Assembly (NCBI GenBank): GCA_002707155.1
Contig: PAME01000019.1
Coordinates: 62,001-126,000, forward strand
Direction of reading: 5' to 3'
Length of the DNA stretch: 64,000 nt
Source: Crocinitomicaceae bacterium
Lineage (GTDB): Bacteria; Bacteroidota; Bacteroidia; Flavobacteriales_G; Salibacteraceae
Below the pieces are notes generated by a model. That model was given only the letters and a program-made list of their open reading frames with translations. It made no database searches and was not told the origin of the DNA. Positions 44,637-55,420 of this stretch are shown in pieces (position 1 is the stretch's first letter; the number at the start of each line of letters is the position of its first letter). A program made the position numbers and the translations under genes.

Positions 44637-45725
44637 ATGGAAAACTCCACAATTGAATCAAACGTTCTTGAACAGATGATGCTTAAGGAGCACGAACAAG
44701 TTGTTTTTTGTACAGATAAAGCAACTGGCCTTAAGGCTATTATAGCCATTCACAATACCGTTTTGGGTCCTGCATTAGGTGGAACGAGAATGTGGCAGTA
44801 TGAAAATGAAGCATTAGCATTGAACGATGTGTTGCGTTTGTCCAGAGGAATGAGTTATAAAGCAGCCATTAGTGGATTGAATCTGGGTGGTGGAAAAGCA
44901 GTAATTATTGGGGACTCAAGAACGCAAAAAAACGAAGCACTCATGCGTCGTTTTGGAAAGTTTGTCGACAGTCTTGATGGAAAATACATTACAGCTGAAG
45001 ATGTTGGAATGTCTCCAATTGATATGGAGTATATTCACGATGAAACGGACCACGTTGCTGGTTTGCCAACTTCGTTGGGTGGAGGTGGTGACCCATCGCC
45101 AGTTACAGCTTATGGTGTTTACATGGGAATGAAAGCATCGGCAAAAAAGATGTATGGGTCTGACAGTTTAGCTGGAAAGCGAATCATTGTTCAAGGAGCA
45201 GGTCATGTTGGCCAATACCTGATAGACTATTTAGATAAAGAAGGTGCCAAGGTAGGAGTGTCAGATATCTTTGCAGATAAGATAAAAGAGGTAAAACACA
45301 AATTTCCTAAAGTTGATATCGTTGATTCAAATGGAATTTACGATGAAGCTATGGATATTTACGCTCCTTGTGCCTTAGGTGCTACTATTAATGATGATAC
45401 GCTTTCTAAACTGAAATGCGCAATTATTGCTGGTGCAGCAAATAATCAATTGGGAAATGAGGCCAAACACGGGCAAATTGTTGTGGATAAAGGTATGATT
45501 TACGCTCCCGATTTTCTAATTAACGCTGGAGGCCTTATAAATTGTTATTCTGAATTAGAAGGATACAACAGAGATCGAGCAATGAGCAAAACGGAAGAAA
45601 TTTACAATACCACAATGAATATTCTTATTCGCGCTGAACAAAACAGTATGCCTACCTATCAAGCGGCAAATGAAATGGCTGAGCAGCGCATTGAAGCCAT
45701 TGGGAATATTAACAAAGTACTTTAA
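44637..45725 (+). CDS. Leucine dehydrogenase (Glu/Leu/Phe/Val dehydrogenase family)
   Basis: The 362-residue protein has the two-domain amino-acid dehydrogenase structure. The substrate domain has VLGPALGGTRMW, the catalytic Lys in GLNLGGGKAVIIGD and TAEDVGMSPIDM; the Rossmann domain has the NAD motif RIIVQGAGHVGQYL and IIAGAANNQL, then DFLINAGGLINCYSE. It interconverts branched-chain amino acids with their 2-oxoacids plus ammonia using NAD+, feeding branched-chain fatty acid or catabolic pathways. Length and motifs favour leucine/valine over glutamate dehydrogenase. It is followed 23 bases later by nusB, with which it may share a transcript. Confidence 0.93.
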   Translation: MENSTIESNVLEQMMLKEHEQVVFCTDKATGLKAIIAIHNTVLGPALGGTRMWQYENEALALNDVLRLSRGMSYKAAISGLNLGGGKAVIIGDSRTQKNEALMRRFGKFVDSLDGKYITAEDVGMSPIDMEYIHDETDHVAGLPTSLGGGGDPSPVTAYGVYMGMKASAKKMYGSDSLAGKRIIVQGAGHVGQYLIDYLDKEGAKVGVSDIFADKIKEVKHKFPKVDIVDSNGIYDEAMDIYAPCALGATINDDTLSKLKCAIIAGAANNQLGNEAKHGQIVVDKGMIYAPDFLINAGGLINCYSELEGYNRDRAMSKTEEIYNTTMNILIRAEQNSMPTYQAANEMAEQRIEAIGNINKVL

Positions 45726-45748
45726 ACAAGCGTTTAAACAAAAAATAC

Positions 45749-46699
45749 ATGCTCAATCGGAGATATTTAAGAGTCAAAATTCTACAAGCTTTATACGCTT
45801 GGATTCAATCTGGATCTGAAGATTTACCTAAAGCCGAGCGGGAAATGCAAAAAAGTGTAAATCAAGTTTATGACTTGTATTTTAGTATGCTTTTGTTAGT
45901 GGAAGAGGTATTTACATCTGCTCAAAATTTAATTGAAGTCAAAAAAGAAAAAATATTGCCTACCGCCGAGGATTTGAATCCAAATCTTCATTTTGTGCAG
46001 AATAAAGCGGTAGAGAAAATTGTAAATAATACGGAGTATCGTCGAGGAATTGAAACTCGAAAACTATCTTGGGATTTAAATTCAGAAAACGTCAGAAAAT
46101 TATTTCGCCAAATAGAGGCGAGTAAACTCTACAAAAATTACATGGAGAAAGAAGAAGATACGTTTAAAAACGACAAATCTTTTTTGATTAAAATCTATGA
46201 GGAGTTTTTTGTGGATAACGAAGTGTTTGACCAATTGTTGGAAGAGCAAAACATGTATTGGGTGATTGATTTAGAAATAGTAAATATTGCAATTGTTAAA
46301 ACCCTACAGCGACTTAAAGAACGCCATACTCACTCTGACCATATCCTTGCGGATTTGTTTAAGGATAAAGAAGAGGATACAAAATTCATGCGTGAACTAT
46401 TTCGAAAAACCTTGAGTTTTGATAAAGATTATACCGATTTAATTGAAAAGCAAATAAGTAATTGGGATATCGATCGATTGGCTCAAATAGATATTATTTT
46501 ATTGAAAATGGCGCTGTGTGAGTTTGAGCATTTTGCTGGAATACCGGTTAAGGTTTCTATGAATGAGTATATAGATTTAAGTAAGAATTTTAGTACGCCA
46601 AGAAGCAAAGGATTTATCAATGGCGTGCTGGATAAAATTGTTGCCAAATGGAAAGACGAGGGAAGAATTAATAAAACTGGCCGCGGATTAATAGAGTAA
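45749..46699 (+). CDS. nusB: Transcription antitermination factor NusB (long Bacteroidota form)
   Basis: At 316 residues this is twice the size of Escherichia coli NusB, as usual in Bacteroidota: the N-terminal half (MLNRRYLRVKILQALYAWIQ, AEREMQKSVNQVYDLYF) shows the first NusB helices, a charged insert fills the middle, and the C-terminal third (DIDRLAQIDIILLKMALCEF, AGIPVKVSMNEYIDLSKNF, GFINGVLDKIVAKWK) contains the classical NusB signature. It binds boxA RNA with NusE (ribosomal protein S10) to promote rRNA antitermination. It sits between leucine dehydrogenase and upp in a compact same-strand run. Confidence 0.93.
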   Translation: MLNRRYLRVKILQALYAWIQSGSEDLPKAEREMQKSVNQVYDLYFSMLLLVEEVFTSAQNLIEVKKEKILPTAEDLNPNLHFVQNKAVEKIVNNTEYRRGIETRKLSWDLNSENVRKLFRQIEASKLYKNYMEKEEDTFKNDKSFLIKIYEEFFVDNEVFDQLLEEQNMYWVIDLEIVNIAIVKTLQRLKERHTHSDHILADLFKDKEEDTKFMRELFRKTLSFDKDYTDLIEKQISNWDIDRLAQIDIILLKMALCEFEHFAGIPVKVSMNEYIDLSKNFSTPRSKGFINGVLDKIVAKWKDEGRINKTGRGLIE

Positions 46700-46701
46700 T
46701 T

Positions 46702-47352
46702 ATGGAAGTTCAAATTTTGAATCAACACAATTCTGTGGTGAACAGCTTTTTGGCTGAACTTAGGGATGTTAAGGTTCAAAAAGACTCCATGCGCTTCAGG
46801 AAAAACATTGAACGAGTCGGTTGGTTTTTGGGCTATGAAGCCTCTAAATGCTTAGATTTTAAGACGCAAAGTGTCAATACGCCGTTGGCAATGGCTGAGG
46901 AGAAGACCTTTTCAAACGCATTAGTTGTAGCATCTGTTTTACGCGCTGGAATGCCATTGCACAATGGTGTGCTCGAGGTTTTTGATAGAGCAGAAAATGC
47001 TTTTATTTCGGCTTACAGAATAGAAGCAGAAGATGGTACGCTAGATTTTAAGATAGAGTACAACGCATCGCCAAATTTGAAAGGTAAAACAGTTTTATTG
47101 TGCGACCCAATGCTAGCAACTGGCAATTCTATGCTCTTGGCCTATGAAGCTTTGCTAGAACATGGCACCCCAGAGCAAGTCATTATACTTTCGGTAATTG
47201 GGAGCGAAAAAGGGGTAGAGTTGGTGAAGAAAAAGTTCCCATCAAACACTGTACTCATCATTGGAGCGGTAGACCCTATTTTGAATGAGCAGTCCTACAT
47301 TGTACCTGGTTTAGGTGATGCTGGAGATTTGTGCTATGGAACGAAGGAATAG
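46702..47352 (+). CDS. upp: Uracil phosphoribosyltransferase
   Basis: The 216-residue salvage enzyme starts two bases after the nusB stop. It contains the UPRT family marks VVASVLRAGMPLHNGVLEVF, the PRPP-binding loop VLLCDPMLATGNSMLLAYEA and the C-terminal uracil-binding YIVPGLGDAGDLCYGTKE. It converts uracil and PRPP to UMP in the cytosol. Sequence from the first 60 residues is more variable, as in other Bacteroidota UPRTs. The gene is probably co-transcribed with nusB. Confidence 0.93.
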   Translation: MEVQILNQHNSVVNSFLAELRDVKVQKDSMRFRKNIERVGWFLGYEASKCLDFKTQSVNTPLAMAEEKTFSNALVVASVLRAGMPLHNGVLEVFDRAENAFISAYRIEAEDGTLDFKIEYNASPNLKGKTVLLCDPMLATGNSMLLAYEALLEHGTPEQVIILSVIGSEKGVELVKKKFPSNTVLIIGAVDPILNEQSYIVPGLGDAGDLCYGTKE

Positions 47353-47551
47353 TGTTTAAGGGAAAGTAATGCCAATAGATTGATTCGGAAGACCAATTGC
47401 TTTTCTATTTTCCAAAAGCGAAAACTACATTTGATGAATTGAGGTAAACAAGTAGAGCGGAATATTCTAGTTTTATAACTTCGGTAATTAAATTAGAGCA
47501 AAAAAAAGAGGGTTTCTAAAACTCTTTAAATAGTTAAAAGAGAAAATTCAC

Positions 47552-48304
47552 ATGCACAAGATTATCCTGTTATTCATAGCATTATCAATGGTGTTCGTTA
47601 GTTGCGAGGAAGGCGGTGGTGAAGGCGCTTACTTTTTTGAAGATGAGTATTATGAGGATGACGAGTATGAGCAAGAAATTGTAGAAGACAAAACAGTTAA
47701 AGAAACGGCTACTCCTCCAGCAAGAGAAGTTATTCCGGAAGACTTAGAAGAAAGAGGCTTCGAAGATGCTCAGGATAAGCAGTTTAAGCCTGAAACGGTG
47801 CAGGGGTTAATCGATGTTGTTACTACCAATAATGAATTGGATACGGACAAGGTGGTTGCTAATATCATCAATAACCTCAAATACATAAGTAAGCAAACCT
47901 TAGGTATGGCATTTACCTGCGACTACTATGGGTATTTTACCACCAATTTGTTAATTCCAATGAAAGAAGGTGAAGAGTTTACGTCTATCTATTTGCCTCG
48001 AAAATTTGGTAAGAAAAAGTATCACTTTATTCTTATGAATTACAAAGGAAACATTGCTTGTAAAAATTATGCAGTTGAATGCAATCAGAATACCATGGGG
48101 TACAATGAGTTATTTGTGTTTTGGCCAGAGAATAGTAAACAAAAAACACAATGTGGAATGATCATAGCCATCTCTGATGATTATCTTAAAGACATTAAAA
48201 CGAGATTGAATATCAATTACCGAATAGGGGAAGAAGATGCTGATTATACCAGCTATGGGAATGTTGAATACCTGCTTGAAAAATCGATTCCAGGATCTAT
48301 TTAG
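47552..48304 (+). CDS. Acidic lipoprotein of unknown function
   Basis: The 250-residue protein has a lipoprotein signal with lipobox VFVSC (Cys18), followed directly by a highly acidic, Tyr-rich disordered stretch ([20 protein letters not shown]) to about residue 75. The rest (about 75-250) is an ordered domain with four cysteines ([21 protein letters not shown]) that could form disulfides. I do not recognise the domain. The acidic arm after the lipid anchor suggests surface exposure or a spacer. It converges on mnmA with a four-base overlap; 47353-47551 upstream shows no other feature. Confidence 0.75.
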   Translation: MHKIILLFIALSMVFVSCEEGGGEGAYFFEDEYYEDDEYEQEIVEDKTVKETATPPAREVIPEDLEERGFEDAQDKQFKPETVQGLIDVVTTNNELDTDKVVANIINNLKYISKQTLGMAFTCDYYGYFTTNLLIPMKEGEEFTSIYLPRKFGKKKYHFILMNYKGNIACKNYAVECNQNTMGYNELFVFWPENSKQKTQCGMIIAISDDYLKDIKTRLNINYRIGEEDADYTSYGNVEYLLEKSIPGSI

Positions 48305-49473
48305 GATATTACCCCAGACCCAATTAATTCTTCACCGTTATACCAAGCTACAAACTGACCAGGAGCAATCCCCCAAGTGGGCTTTTCAAAGAGCACATAT
48401 ACCCCATTTTTTCGAGCTATTAACTTTGCTTTCTCTAAAGGTTGGCGATAACGAATGCGCACATCAAATTCTTTTTGCGCACCAATATCGAGTTTTAGAT
48501 CTTTTCTTACCCAATGCGCGTCCTCGGAAGGCACGAATAATCCTTTGCGGATAAGTCCAGGAAAATCATGACCTTGTCCCGTATAAACAATATTCTCCTT
48601 GGTGTCAGTATGCACTACAAAAAGCGCTTCTGGAGTTCCTCCAATGCCTAGACCCTTGCGCTGACCAATGGTGAAGTAGTGCGCACCGTTATGCGTTCCT
48701 ACTTTTTTACCCATGGTTTTCGAATATGAGTAAGGAGCGGTCATTTCTTCTAATTCGTTTGTGCTATCTAATGAGGCATATATAGCGTCATTTGAATCAA
48801 TTTCAATAACATCGCCTGCTTTTGGTTTTAGTTGTTGTTGAAGAAAATCTGGCAATTTTACTTTTCCAATGAAACACAAGCCTTGAGAGTCTTTTTTGCC
48901 CGCTGTTACTAAACCCGCTTTTTCAGCCATTTTGCGCACGTCGGGTTTTTCCATATCTCCTATTGGAAAAAGTGCCTTTGACAGTTGCTCTTGATTTACT
49001 TGACACAAAAAATAACTTTGGTCTTTGTTTGCATCTGCGCCCGCAAGTAGACGAAACGTTTCTTTGCCACTGATTTCTATAGAGTCTTTTCTGCAATAGT
49101 GACCAGTAGCAACATAATCGGCGCCAAGCTGCAGTGCTGCCTTTAAAAAAACATCAAACTTTATTTCACGATTACAAAGCACATCTGGGTTTGGAGTTCT
49201 TCCAGCCTCGTATTCTCGAAACATATAATCTACAATACGCTCTTTGTATTCTTTGCTTAAATCTATGGTTTGGATTGGAATTCCAAGCTGATCAGCGACT
49301 AATTGAGCGTCATAACTGTCCTCAACCCATGGGCAATCGTCAGATATGGTTACAGAGGTGTCGTGCCAGTTTTTCATAAACAAGCCTATCACTTCATAAC
49401 CTTCCTCAAGTAGTTTTAGTGCCGCCACACTTGAATCTACTCCGCCGCTCATACCTACAACTACCCTTTTCAC
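48301..49473 (-). CDS. mnmA: tRNA-specific 2-thiouridylase MnmA
   Basis: The enzyme makes 2-thiouridine at position 34 of tRNA-Lys, Glu and Gln. It shows the PP-loop [16 protein letters not shown], the catalytic cysteines in [12 protein letters not shown] and SYFLCQVNQ, and the TATGHYCR-like [12 protein letters not shown] set the start at GTG 49473 ([11 protein letters not shown]), giving 390 residues, because a longer reading from 49563 adds 30 hydrophobic residues with no MnmA counterpart and because the promoter element at 49479-49486 ends six bases before this GTG. The transcript would then be leaderless. The gene stop overlaps the convergent lipoprotein gene. Confidence 0.93.
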   Translation of the reverse strand: MKRVVVGMSGGVDSSVAALKLLEEGYEVIGLFMKNWHDTSVTISDDCPWVEDSYDAQLVADQLGIPIQTIDLSKEYKERIVDYMFREYEAGRTPNPDVLCNREIKFDVFLKAALQLGADYVATGHYCRKDSIEISGKETFRLLAGADANKDQSYFLCQVNQEQLSKALFPIGDMEKPDVRKMAEKAGLVTAGKKDSQGLCFIGKVKLPDFLQQQLKPKAGDVIEIDSNDAIYASLDSTNELEEMTAPYSYSKTMGKKVGTHNGAHYFTIGQRKGLGIGGTPEALFVVHTDTKENIVYTGQGHDFPGLIRKGLFVPSEDAHWVRKDLKLDIGAQKEFDVRIRYRQPLEKAKLIARKNGVYVLFEKPTWGIAPGQFVAWYNGEELIGSGVIS

Positions 49474-49478
49474 AGGTG

Positions 49479-49486
49479 CAAAAGTA
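49479..49486 (-). promoter_or_regulatory. Putative -7 element of mnmA
   Basis: Minus-strand TACTTTTG matches TAnnTTTG and lies six bases before the GTG at 49473, fixing that start and excluding the upstream ATG at 49563. Confidence 0.55.
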
Positions 49487-49629
49487 GGTTTTCTTATTTC
49501 CTTTAAAATTGATTGTATGCTAATTATTGCTATTAAGCAGCAATAATAAAACGCAGATTTCATGGTTAAATGAAGGGGTATGTATTGTTCAAACTCTATA
49601 CATTTGGTAGGTATTAAATTGCTTTTGTC

Positions 49630-51150
49630 ATGTTTAGAATTCTCACAACTTTTTTACTCGTTTTTTTATTAAATGCTGCTATTGCTCAGGATTTTGCTGT
49701 GCAGTTTAACGGCTCAAATACCACTATCGCTCCTGATTCTTCCAAGGTGGAAATCGTAAACGGTTCAGCAATAGTTTTTAGCCTCTGGGTAAATACCGAT
49801 TGGACTACCAACAATTTTTACGTTTTTGATTGGGCCGATTCGTTAGATTACAAACAGAGCAACGATAATATGCGGTTTAATTTACGAGGAATTAGAACTG
49901 GAGTGGCTCGATTTGGGTTTTACTTTAATTCTGCTTCACCGACTACGGTGGAGGCAAATTTATCTGCTTACAATAACGCATGGACAAATATTGTTTGCAC
50001 ATTAACCCCTAAGAGCATTGGTTCTGTAACATCTACTTACTTGCAGAGTATTTATGTAAATGGCGTTTTGTTGGATAGCACCACAGCTACAGTAGCTGCA
50101 ATTAATACAGGAAACAATTCGATTCATATAAATAAAGGCAGCCACTTTAGAATTGGCAGTCGTTATGGTGAAGATACCTTGACTTTTTATAGTGGTGCAA
50201 TTGATAATTTCCAAGTGTCAAAAAACACACTTAACAATAACGATTTAAAAACATTGACCTGTGATAAAAACACAATCCTTCCTCAATCAATTCTATTTTA
50301 TGCATTTGACGAGGGAAATGGAAGTACTTCTATAGATAGTTCGGCTAGCAAGGCAGCAGGAGGAATTAAAAACGGTGCTTGGGTATTGGGCGCAACAAAT
50401 CCAAATAATTTAACGCCTATTTCATCTTTTACCGATACAAGCGATTCTCCTTCTTTGGCTGCTAAGTGTACAAATACAAGTCAAAATGCAAGTTCTTATA
50501 AATGGACTTTTGGGGATGGCGATTCAAGTAGCAGTGTTAATGTTTATTATAGTTTTCCATATCCAGATACTTTCAGGGTGTGCTTGGAAAGCCAGAATGA
50601 ATGCGGTAAAATCGGGAATAAATTCTGTAAAGAAGTTATTATCATTTGCCCTGAACCTGACATCAAATTAAAAAGCTCCGTAGTCGATAAAAAAGCAATT
50701 TTTAATGTGGATACTGCTTCAAATTATTATTTGTACGCTTGGGATTTTGGAGATAAATCTTGGAGTCGATCGGGAGCTGATTTGAGTGAAGTTTTTTATG
50801 AGTTTCCGAAAAATGGAACTTATACTGTTTGCGCGGCTGTGCGGAGCACATGCGGTCGGGACACTTTTTGCAGAGAAGTTGTGGCAGGTCCAACCGGATT
50901 TGGGTATTCAGCTAACTTAGGTGAGGTCAGCGTGTATCCAAATCCGTTTAGCACCAATTTTACAATAGATAATAGTACAGGGAAAGTAATTAATTATGAA
51001 GTGGTCAATGCAATGGGCGAAACTGTTTTATTTAATTCTGAGGCCAATAAAACAAAGCTAATTGATACTGAATCTTGGAAATCGGGTGTGTATTTTTTAC
51101 GGGTTACATTTGATGAAAATTCAGTTGTCCATGGTGTAATTAAGCGATAA
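49630..51150 (+). CDS. Secreted LamG/PKD protein with T9SS sorting domain
   Basis: The 506-residue protein has a signal peptide (residues 1-19, ending AAIAQ), a concanavalin A-like LamG domain (about 20-220: [53 protein letters not shown]), two PKD-like domains ([32 protein letters not shown]) and a T9SS tail ([15 protein letters not shown] onward). LamG plus PKD is a common layout of surface proteins that bind carbohydrates or act as adhesion modules; no enzyme domain is attached. A similar LamG cargo protein is encoded at 52833-55355. Confidence 0.9.
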   Translation: MFRILTTFLLVFLLNAAIAQDFAVQFNGSNTTIAPDSSKVEIVNGSAIVFSLWVNTDWTTNNFYVFDWADSLDYKQSNDNMRFNLRGIRTGVARFGFYFNSASPTTVEANLSAYNNAWTNIVCTLTPKSIGSVTSTYLQSIYVNGVLLDSTTATVAAINTGNNSIHINKGSHFRIGSRYGEDTLTFYSGAIDNFQVSKNTLNNNDLKTLTCDKNTILPQSILFYAFDEGNGSTSIDSSASKAAGGIKNGAWVLGATNPNNLTPISSFTDTSDSPSLAAKCTNTSQNASSYKWTFGDGDSSSSVNVYYSFPYPDTFRVCLESQNECGKIGNKFCKEVIIICPEPDIKLKSSVVDKKAIFNVDTASNYYLYAWDFGDKSWSRSGADLSEVFYEFPKNGTYTVCAAVRSTCGRDTFCREVVAGPTGFGYSANLGEVSVYPNPFSTNFTIDNSTGKVINYEVVNAMGETVLFNSEANKTKLIDTESWKSGVYFLRVTFDENSVVHGVIKR

Positions 51151-51193
51151 GCGCTCACTAAACTATTACTAAGTTTGTTTTAATAAAACAATT

Positions 51194-51631
51194 ATGAGAC
51201 GTACATTTCTTTTCTTTTTTTGGGTGTTTTTAGGTATTCAGGTCATTCGAGTAGATTATGACATACCAGAATCAGTTCCTGAAAATGATTTAATTGCACT
51301 AATGAGCCCACCAGAGGAAGTAGCTAATATTCTCACAAAGTCTTGTTACGACTGTCACTCTCACAAGACTGAGTACCCATGGTATTCGCAGGTGGCGCCA
51401 TTTAGTTGGTGGACGACTCATCACGTAGCAGAGGCTAGAATGCATTTCAACTTTAGTAAATGGAACGAAATGTCCCAAAAGGATCTGGAAACATTTGCCG
51501 AAGAAGCTGAATATGAAATCAACGAAGATGAAATGCCGCTACCTCCATATACTTGGATACATAGCGGGGCAGACCTTACTGAAGGTGAGAAAGAAATAAT
51601 GATAGCATGGCTTAACGATGTTGGCTATTAA
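51194..51631 (+). CDS. Haem-binding-domain protein (CxxCH)
   Basis: The 145-residue protein has an uncleaved-looking hydrophobic N-terminus (FLFFFWVFLGIQVI) and then the Haem_bd-type domain: ANILTKSCYDCHSHKTEYPW with the CxxCH haem attachment motif (about residues 55-59), YSQVAPFSWWTTHHV, MHFNFSKW, and EMPLPPYTW with the probable axial Met near the end. Proteins of this type are periplasmic mono-haem cytochrome-like modules in Bacteroidota, attached to the inner membrane. It lies between a LamG surface protein and a glycosyltransferase, six bases before the latter, without an obvious pathway. Confidence 0.87.
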   Translation: MRRTFLFFFWVFLGIQVIRVDYDIPESVPENDLIALMSPPEEVANILTKSCYDCHSHKTEYPWYSQVAPFSWWTTHHVAEARMHFNFSKWNEMSQKDLETFAEEAEYEINEDEMPLPPYTWIHSGADLTEGEKEIMIAWLNDVGY

Positions 51632-51637
51632 TACTAT

Positions 51638-52843
51638 TTGAGCTTGTCCTTAAAAAAGCTACTTTTTCTTACTACTCAATTACCTTACCCCCCTGAAAGT
51701 GGAGGTGTAATTAAGAGTTTTCATCTGCTGCAACACTTTTGTTTGCACTACACTGTAACTCTTGCAACGCTGCTTAAAAACGACGACAAGAATTACCAAT
51801 CGACATTATTAACCAAAGTATCACTTGCGGAGTTTATTGGAGAAGAAATTGTGTCTGAGCGCAATGCAGTCAATTATTTGAAAAGTGTTTTAGCGAGAAA
51901 AACCTTGAATGAATACCGCAATTTCTCAATTGAATTTGCAGCGAAAATTGAAGCACAATTAATTACTACCGATGTAGTCTTTATCGATCATTTTGAAATG
52001 TTTCAATATGTACCAAACAACTATTCGGGAAAAGTGGTTTTTCATGAGCACAATGCAGAATGGTTGCTTTGGGAGCGTTTTTCGAAAATTGAAGCAAATC
52101 CGATAAAGTCATTTCTACTAGGTTTTGAATCCAAAAGAATTCGCAAAAAAGAAATTGACTTTGTAAACCGATCGAACATCACTTTTGCTTCACCGAACGA
52201 TAAAAACGAACTTCAAAAAAACAGTGCAGAGCTCAAGAAACTTAAGGAGACGTATCATTTAGGGAATGATAATTTATTGAAACTGTCTGACCCGAATTAT
52301 TCAGACTTGCCCAATGATATAATATTTATGGGCACCTTAAGTTGGGAAGCAAACGTTGACGGATTACTCTATTTCTTATCGGATGTTTTTCCTGAAATTT
52401 TGAAAGTTGATGCGGGCCTAAAATTCAATATTGTAGGTCGAAACCCAGACTCGCGATTAATTGAAGCATCTGAAAAATATACTGAGAATGTCGTTTTTCA
52501 TGGCTTTGTCGATAGTATCGAAGACGTTTTTAAACTAGGAAGAGTCTTTATTCTTCCGCTAAGGTTTGGCAGCGGAATGAAGGTGAAGTGCCTTGATGCA
52601 CTTTACGCAGGAATGCCAGTGGTTACGACCTCAATTGGAGCGGAAGGCATAGACCTAAAACACGATGAACATGCTTTGATTTGTGATGATTCTGACGAAT
52701 TTTCTACTTCGGTTTTAGAACTGTTATCCAATTCAGAAAAATGGAAAACGATGAGCAAAGCGAGTAGGGCATTAGCCAATCAAAAATATACTTGGCAGAC
52801 ACACCTTAAAGAAATTGAAAAAGAGTTAAACTCTATTTTCTGA
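51638..52843 (+). CDS. Glycosyltransferase family 4
   Basis: The 401-residue GT-B enzyme begins LLFLTTQLPYPPESGGVIKS, an acceptor-side motif, and has the donor half FMGTLSWEANVDGLLYFL, FNIVGRNPDSRLIE, VVFHGFVDSIEDVF and the EX7E-like region PLRFGSGMKVKCLDALYAGM. It likely adds sugars to a surface polymer. No ATG is available: the frame is closed by the TAA of the haem-binding gene (51629-51631) and the first start is TTG at 51638 (a second TTG is two codons later), so translation is probably coupled to the upstream gene. The stop overlaps the convergent LamG gene by 11 bases. Confidence 0.9.
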   Translation: MSLSLKKLLFLTTQLPYPPESGGVIKSFHLLQHFCLHYTVTLATLLKNDDKNYQSTLLTKVSLAEFIGEEIVSERNAVNYLKSVLARKTLNEYRNFSIEFAAKIEAQLITTDVVFIDHFEMFQYVPNNYSGKVVFHEHNAEWLLWERFSKIEANPIKSFLLGFESKRIRKKEIDFVNRSNITFASPNDKNELQKNSAELKKLKETYHLGNDNLLKLSDPNYSDLPNDIIFMGTLSWEANVDGLLYFLSDVFPEILKVDAGLKFNIVGRNPDSRLIEASEKYTENVVFHGFVDSIEDVFKLGRVFILPLRFGSGMKVKCLDALYAGMPVVTTSIGAEGIDLKHDEHALICDDSDEFSTSVLELLSNSEKWKTMSKASRALANQKYTWQTHLKEIEKELNSIF

Positions 52844-55355
52844 TAAGTACTTCTCTTGTAAAAGTGCCATTGTCAAACTGAATTTCAATAATATAAGCTC
52901 CAGAAATTAGTTCTTCAATAGATAACTCTGTTACCACAGAATTTGCAATTTCAGCCTGCATAACTTCCTTTCCTGACAAATCAAATAAACGGACTAATTT
53001 CAGGCTCTCACCTTCAATAGTTACTTTTCCTTCACTTGGGTTAGGGTATATAGAATAACCTTTTGAAATTATATCAGAAACACTTAATGTTTTATCAAAA
53101 TCGAACTCAGTAGAAATTTCGCTGGTACACTTACCAACAGTAATTGATACGGAATAGATTCCAGATCTTGTTGGCTTATAAGTCTGTTTTGTTTCACCAA
53201 AAACTTTTCCATCCTTATCATACCATTGGTAGCTATCTGCTGCTGTTGCACTAAGTTCAGTGCCGTTTTGAGTAATTGTTGGCGCAGCTGGCAATGCATT
53301 TACATTGACAGTGTCTTGAGCAGAATTTTTACAACCTGTTGTTCTATCGGTATAATTGTAGGTTATAGAATGAGTTCCAACACTTGCAGATACAGGCGCG
53401 AAATTTGCCCCTGAAACACCAGTTCCTGAAAATATGCCTCCAGTAGGATTAGAACCATTAATTGCAAATAATGCAGATCCTTCACAAACATTACGTGAAA
53501 GAAATGGTAGTCTAAAAGTTACTATAGGCAATGCAACAACATCTATGGTTTGACTTGCGGTATTTGAGCAACTGTTGCCATCGGTATAAGTATAGGCAAT
53601 GGTATGTGAGCCATTTCCTAAAACCTCAGCGTCGAAAGAAGCTCCGGCTGAACCATTTACCGAATAGGAGCCCCCAGAAGGAAATCCAGTCGTAATGTTA
53701 AAAGCTGAACTGTCTTCACATACAGCAGTAAAAGGGGCTAACATAACAGTTGGCAATGGATTTACTTTTAAGATTTGAGAAGCAGTATCTGAACAACCGT
53801 TACCAGAGGTGTAGCGGTAAATGATTTTATGATTACCAGGGCCCGCTGAATTGATAACAAATAATTGCCCAGACACAAATGGATTAATAAAAACTCCGCC
53901 CCCAGGCATTCCGCCTTTTAATGTGTCAAAACCGTTTGTATTGCAAATAGCATTAAAGGCGTTTAAAGATACGGTCGGCTTTTGACCTACAGACAATTGA
54001 ACTGTATTACTAGAATCTACACATCCGTTAAAGCTCAACGTTAGTTGATATTTTCCAGATTGAGAAGCCTTATAAGCATTCATTGTGTCGTTGGTTAATA
54101 CTTGTCCGTCTTTATACCATTGGTAGCTAAATCCTGAAGTAGAATTCTCTAATTTTATTGAATCTCCAATACAAATTGCTGCAGCAGTATCTTTATAAAT
54201 TGACTTGTTACTTGCAAATGTCAATATATACTCTGATGCATTTTGTGAGGTTAGTGAAAGGCTGGTTGAAGTTTGACTCGCTTGGCTAAGTGACCAGTTT
54301 GCAATACTATTATTTGCTCGTTTTGCTAGGTCAATAAAGCAAGAACTGTTTGCACCATAAAACGAGTTTTTTTTTTGATAATAAGCAATATTTGCTCTAG
54401 GATTTGTGCCTCCGATATAATGAATTCCCCAATATCGAGTTGTATCAACAGCAGAAACAGAGGCCGGAAAATTTGAGGAATTGGATTTTTTATCGACTCT
54501 ATACATATGCACCGCAGTAGGGGCACCTGAAATACTTGTTGCTCTTAGAGAGTCGCCATTAGGATGTGACATGAAAATAAGTGCAGGAGAGCCATAATTA
54601 TGAACACTGGCATCTCCAATAGGAGCAGAAGAAGTTTGACGTGTAGGTGAATTAATTAATGTTCCTGTATGACTATTGCCTGAATGATCAGTTAGACTTG
54701 TTCCAGTTGTTTGATCCATTTTCCAATATGCCTCCAATGAGGAATAATTAGGATGGGTAGAAGAAACAGATTTACACATATAATTTCTGATCGTTGCTTG
54801 AGAAAGTCCTGCTTTCCAAATACTAACCTCATCCATTTCGCCATTAAATGTTCTAGCGACGTTATAATTTTGACCTATTTGGAAAGTTGTATTCGTAGTT
54901 ATACTGCCTGTTTGAGTTTGTGAAGCATCTAGAACGCCATCAACATATATTTTCATTGTTTGGCCATCATAGACACCTGCAATGTGATACCATTTACCTG
55001 TTGAAAGTGCTCTTGTACTATTTAGCTTATAAGCACTCCTACCGATACCTATAACGAATTGGAGTCTATCGTATGCTAGTGCTCCACCATCACCAAAACG
55101 CATTAACGTTGGTACCCCATTTTCCTCTCCAAATAAAGAAGCAATGTTAGCTCCAGGCTGAGAAGTATTAGTATTGAATTGATCAACTTTAACCCAACCC
55201 ATAAGTGTTAATGCGCTGCCACTTAAATTAATAGTACCACAATTCACATAACTGGAACTACCGTTAAATTCAAGCATTTTTCCTGAACCTTGTGCAACGA
55301 CCGAACCATAAACAAATAGGAATAATGCAGAAATTATAGGTGTAAATATTTTCAT
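52833..55355 (-). CDS. Secreted LamG/Ig-like-repeat protein with T9SS sorting domain
   Basis: An 840-residue exported protein: signal peptide (residues 1-21, ending VVAQG), a LamG/concanavalin domain (about 24-215: KMLEFNGSSSYVNCGTINL, LTLMGWVKVDQF, WYHIAGVYDGQTMKIYVDGV), an unassigned beta region, then several Ig-like repeats with the recurring pattern VxLxAFxAxCxxxxxFxLxxGxPxGGxYS/F and YxDxxxCxNxAxxTxxV (about 410-745), and a T9SS tail (YSIYPNPSEGKVTIEGESL onward). The repeats start at about 85-residue intervals. The likely role is a surface or released adhesin or binding protein. It has no catalytic motif. Confidence 0.9.
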   Translation of the reverse strand: MKIFTPIISALFLFVYGSVVAQGSGKMLEFNGSSSYVNCGTINLSGSALTLMGWVKVDQFNTNTSQPGANIASLFGEENGVPTLMRFGDGGALAYDRLQFVIGIGRSAYKLNSTRALSTGKWYHIAGVYDGQTMKIYVDGVLDASQTQTGSITTNTTFQIGQNYNVARTFNGEMDEVSIWKAGLSQATIRNYMCKSVSSTHPNYSSLEAYWKMDQTTGTSLTDHSGNSHTGTLINSPTRQTSSAPIGDASVHNYGSPALIFMSHPNGDSLRATSISGAPTAVHMYRVDKKSNSSNFPASVSAVDTTRYWGIHYIGGTNPRANIAYYQKKNSFYGANSSCFIDLAKRANNSIANWSLSQASQTSTSLSLTSQNASEYILTFASNKSIYKDTAAAICIGDSIKLENSTSGFSYQWYKDGQVLTNDTMNAYKASQSGKYQLTLSFNGCVDSSNTVQLSVGQKPTVSLNAFNAICNTNGFDTLKGGMPGGGVFINPFVSGQLFVINSAGPGNHKIIYRYTSGNGCSDTASQILKVNPLPTVMLAPFTAVCEDSSAFNITTGFPSGGSYSVNGSAGASFDAEVLGNGSHTIAYTYTDGNSCSNTASQTIDVVALPIVTFRLPFLSRNVCEGSALFAINGSNPTGGIFSGTGVSGANFAPVSASVGTHSITYNYTDRTTGCKNSAQDTVNVNALPAAPTITQNGTELSATAADSYQWYDKDGKVFGETKQTYKPTRSGIYSVSITVGKCTSEISTEFDFDKTLSVSDIISKGYSIYPNPSEGKVTIEGESLKLVRLFDLSGKEVMQAEIANSVVTELSIEELISGAYIIEIQFDNGTFTREVLIRK

Positions 55356-55420
55356 TACTAGAAGTTTATCAATTTTTATCTTGTTGCGAAGATACCAATA
55401 TTATTTTTGGGTTTTATTAG

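Noticed and set aside
49474..49563. Hydrophobic 30-residue N-terminal extension of MnmA as a signal or membrane anchor
   Set aside because: MnmA is cytosolic, homologues start at the PP-loop region, and a promoter element lies between this ATG and the GTG at 49473.
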